Below are positions 19,828 through 21,469 of a stretch of DNA of 21,469 nucleotides, piece by piece. The translations under genes were made by a program, and so were the position numbers. The stretch spans positions 1 to 21,469 of the forward strand of contig JBMNNQ010000017.1 of assembly GCA_050942615.1 (NCBI GenBank). Reading direction: 5' to 3'. The DNA is from JAAZMI01 sp050942615 (GTDB lineage Bacteria; Bacillota; Dethiobacteria; DTU022; UBA8154). Under the pieces are notes generated by a model. The model saw only the letters and a list, made by a program, of their open reading frames with translations, made no database searches and was not told the origin of the DNA. Numbering within the stretch: the first letter of the stretch is position 1; the number at the start of each line of letters is the position of its first letter.

Positions 19828-21469
19828 TTGTCCAAGGATTATAAGGACTATGAAGATCACAAAGACTACGCGGATCACAAGGACTATGGAGATCATAAGG
19901 GCTACACGGATCACAAGGACTTTGTTGTTAAACGCAAGCTACTAAAAGTCGAACGGGTTGTCGGTGAAACGACTGTACGGGAGGCTGTCGAAGCTGAGAT
20001 AGCGCTGCCTTATAAAATAGAAAAGGTTTTTGAAGTTATTGCCAACGTTACCGATGTGGAAACAGAGGTTCGTTCTGATGGGGTGCTGGTGACCGGTATT
20101 ATTGACAAACAGCTTTTTGTTGTTGATAAGGGCGACCTGGTGCATCATATTCCTGAAGAAATTCAGTTTCGAGCCTTTGTGGATGTCAAAGGCGCCCTGC
20201 CGGAGATGAACGTATCGGTGCAGGTGCGGGTGCTGACGGTTGATACTCATCTGGCCAATTCTGAAACCGTCAGGCAGACGATCGTGCTGGAAATCTTTGT
20301 TAAGGTTACGGTGACAGAACAGATTGAAGTGGTCATCGATGTGCAGGGCAAAGGCATTTATGTCGAGAAGGAGCTTTTAAAGGTTGACAGCGTGGTTAAT
20401 GAAGACACCCTGGTGCAAACAATTACCCCGACGGCTACCTTGCCGCTGGTCGCCAAAAAGATTTTCCGGATCCTGCCCACGGTGCGTGATGTCAGCGCCG
20501 AAATTAAAAAGGATACGGTAATTGTGCGGGGTGTAGTTCACAAGCAGATCTTTTTGGTGGACGAAGGCGATCTAGTGCGGCATGCTGCTGAGGATGTGCC
20601 CTTTACCAAAACTGTTGATCTGCCCGGCGTCAGAGATGGCATGGAGGTGCATGTCGAGGTCAAGGTTACCGTGGAGGATTTTGAACTGCGCCATCCCCCC
20701 AGCAAGGAACTGCGCCAGACCCTGCTCTTAGAGATATTTGTCAAAGTTACGGAGACGCTGCAGATTGATGTGGTCACTGCTGTCACCGGGCCGGGCATTA
20801 AGGTGACTAAAAGGTTGCTGAAGGTTGAACACGTGGTTGTCGACGTGCTCCAGCGGGAAACAGTGCGTTCAGCGGTTAAACTGCCAATTCAGGCTATCAA
20901 AATCTTTGAAATCTTGGGGCAGGTTGTCAACCTTGAGGGGGAGGCACGGACCGACCAGATTATGGTCAAGGGGACGCTGCACAAACAGATCTTTTTTGTA
21001 GATCCCACTAATTTAGTGCGTCATTTACGGGAGGATATACCCCTTAATTTTGCCAAAACCGCCAAAGGTGCCCGTCCGGATATGAACGTGCAGGTGCGTG
21101 CCAAGATCATCGGCGATATTGTTTACCGGCTGGTCGATTCCTATAAGCTGGAACAGACAGTAGTGTTGGAGATCTTTGCCAAGGTGACCCGCACGGTGCA
21201 GCTGGAAGTGGTTGTAGATGTCAGGCGTGCGGTTACGCCACCAACGCCGCCCCGGCCGCCGAAACCCAGGCCCCCGCAGCCCCGGCCCCCGAAGCCAAAA
21301 CCACCGCTACCGCCCAAAAAACAAACATACATCGTCCAGAAGGGGGACACTCTTTTCTTCATTGCCAAGCGCTTCGGCGTAACATTGGAAGCCTTAATTC
21401 GTGCTAACCCGCAAATTAAAGATCCAAACCTTATTTTTCCCGGAGATGTAATTTACATTCCCAGAGCAC
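19828..21469 (+). CDS. Triple-SPOCS-domain (DUF3794) protein with LysM domain, SipL/SpoVID-like, partial at right edge
   Basis: At least 547 residues from TTG at 19828, with AAGGAGGG 8 bases upstream; the frame runs off the window. Order: an N-terminal hexapeptide repeat (about 6-31, KDYxDH); three SPOCS repeats from about residue 32, closely parallel to those of the preceding gene (for example HKQIFFVDPTNLVRHLREDIP); a Pro-rich linker (about 470-498, RPPKPRPPQP); and a LysM peptidoglycan-binding domain (about 500-547, TYIVQKGDTLFFIAKRFGV to LIFPGDVIYIPRA). SPOCS plus LysM is the arrangement of SipL (Clostridioides) and SpoVID (Bacillus), which link the coat base layer to the forespore surface. 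That role is inferred. The LysM is essentially complete; few residues are likely missing. Confidence 0.87.
   Translation, partial: MSKDYKDYEDHKDYADHKDYGDHKGYTDHKDFVVKRKLLKVERVVGETTVREAVEAEIALPYKIEKVFEVIANVTDVETEVRSDGVLVTGIIDKQLFVVDKGDLVHHIPEEIQFRAFVDVKGALPEMNVSVQVRVLTVDTHLANSETVRQTIVLEIFVKVTVTEQIEVVIDVQGKGIYVEKELLKVDSVVNEDTLVQTITPTATLPLVAKKIFRILPTVRDVSAEIKKDTVIVRGVVHKQIFLVDEGDLVRHAAEDVPFTKTVDLPGVRDGMEVHVEVKVTVEDFELRHPPSKELRQTLLLEIFVKVTETLQIDVVTAVTGPGIKVTKRLLKVEHVVVDVLQRETVRSAVKLPIQAIKIFEILGQVVNLEGEARTDQIMVKGTLHKQIFFVDPTNLVRHLREDIPLNFAKTAKGARPDMNVQVRAKIIGDIVYRLVDSYKLEQTVVLEIFAKVTRTVQLEVVVDVRRAVTPPTPPRPPKPRPPQPRPPKPKPPLPPKKQTYIVQKGDTLFFIAKRFGVTLEALIRANPQIKDPNLIFPGDVIYIPRA
19843..19914 (+). repeat. 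18-bp tandem repeat encoding KDYxDH
   Basis: Four in-frame 18-bp units encoding KDYEDH, KDYADH, KDYGDH and KGYTDH, flanked by partial copies (SKDY before, KDF after). The fourth position varies while the rest is conserved. Silent third-base changes indicate selection on the peptide rather than a very recent expansion. Confidence 0.85.

Noticed and set aside
19581..19914. CRISPR-like short tandem repeats
   Set aside because: The repeats are directly adjacent, in frame and coding, without unique spacers.

Overview
The window suggests a spore-forming, strictly anaerobic member of the Firmicutes (Clostridia, of the Desulfotomaculum/Peptococcaceae type). The evidence is two adjacent spore-coat-type genes with triple SPOCS (DUF3794) domains, a DUF3786 gene, a DUF362 gene, a remnant of a PflX-type radical SAM gene, a secreted stalk-domain protein, strong AGGAGG-type ribosome sites and intermediate GC content. 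This is inferred from family distribution. There is no rRNA or other taxonomic marker, and I see no tRNA, CRISPR array or intact insertion sequence.

Layout. 1-1051: a DNA methyltransferase cut by the left window edge, joined directly to an ABC ATPase that has lost its 5' end (1052-1726), followed by its overlapping membrane partner (1713-2474). 2475-2777: a convergent intergenic region. 2778-5085 (minus): a complete two-gene ABC exporter. 5403-5858: a sigma-A-type promoter driving a 69-residue C-terminal remnant of a radical SAM protein, followed by tandem imperfect palindromes. 5859-6170: a small zinc-ribbon protein. 6253-8241 (minus): a secreted Ig-like/stalk-domain protein. 8415-10120: a promoter, a membrane-anchored coiled-coil protein and an overlapping secreted phosphodiester glycosidase. 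10228-15285: galU, a DUF554 protein, a UbiA-family prenyltransferase, a flippase-like membrane protein and a DUF362 protein, all on the plus strand. 15350-15745: a truncated DUF1287 gene ending in a hairpin. 15763-17988 (minus): an operon of alpha/beta hydrolase, family 2 glycosyltransferase and DUF3786 protein. 18240-21469: two tandem paralogous triple-SPOCS genes separated by a perfect palindromic terminator; the second ends in a LysM domain at the window edge.

How the genes fit together. GalU, the UbiA-type enzyme, the flippase-like protein and the glycosyltransferase suggest sugar-nucleotide or polyprenyl-phosphate-linked envelope glycan work. The phosphodiester glycosidase and the stalk protein act outside the membrane. 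The SPOCS/LysM pair probably belongs to the spore envelope. The window also contains three damaged genes (ABC ATPase, PflX-like, DUF1287). Two of these lie beside short dispersed palindromes with a GGGACGGTT-like core, which suggests repeat-associated deletion.

I do not see a clear new defence or mobile system. The most distinctive material is the SPOCS pair: each gene carries its own 18-bp tandem repeat coding a hexapeptide, at opposite protein ends (His/Pro-rich at one, FLAG-like KDYxDH at the other), and the two genes share a promoter-like element.
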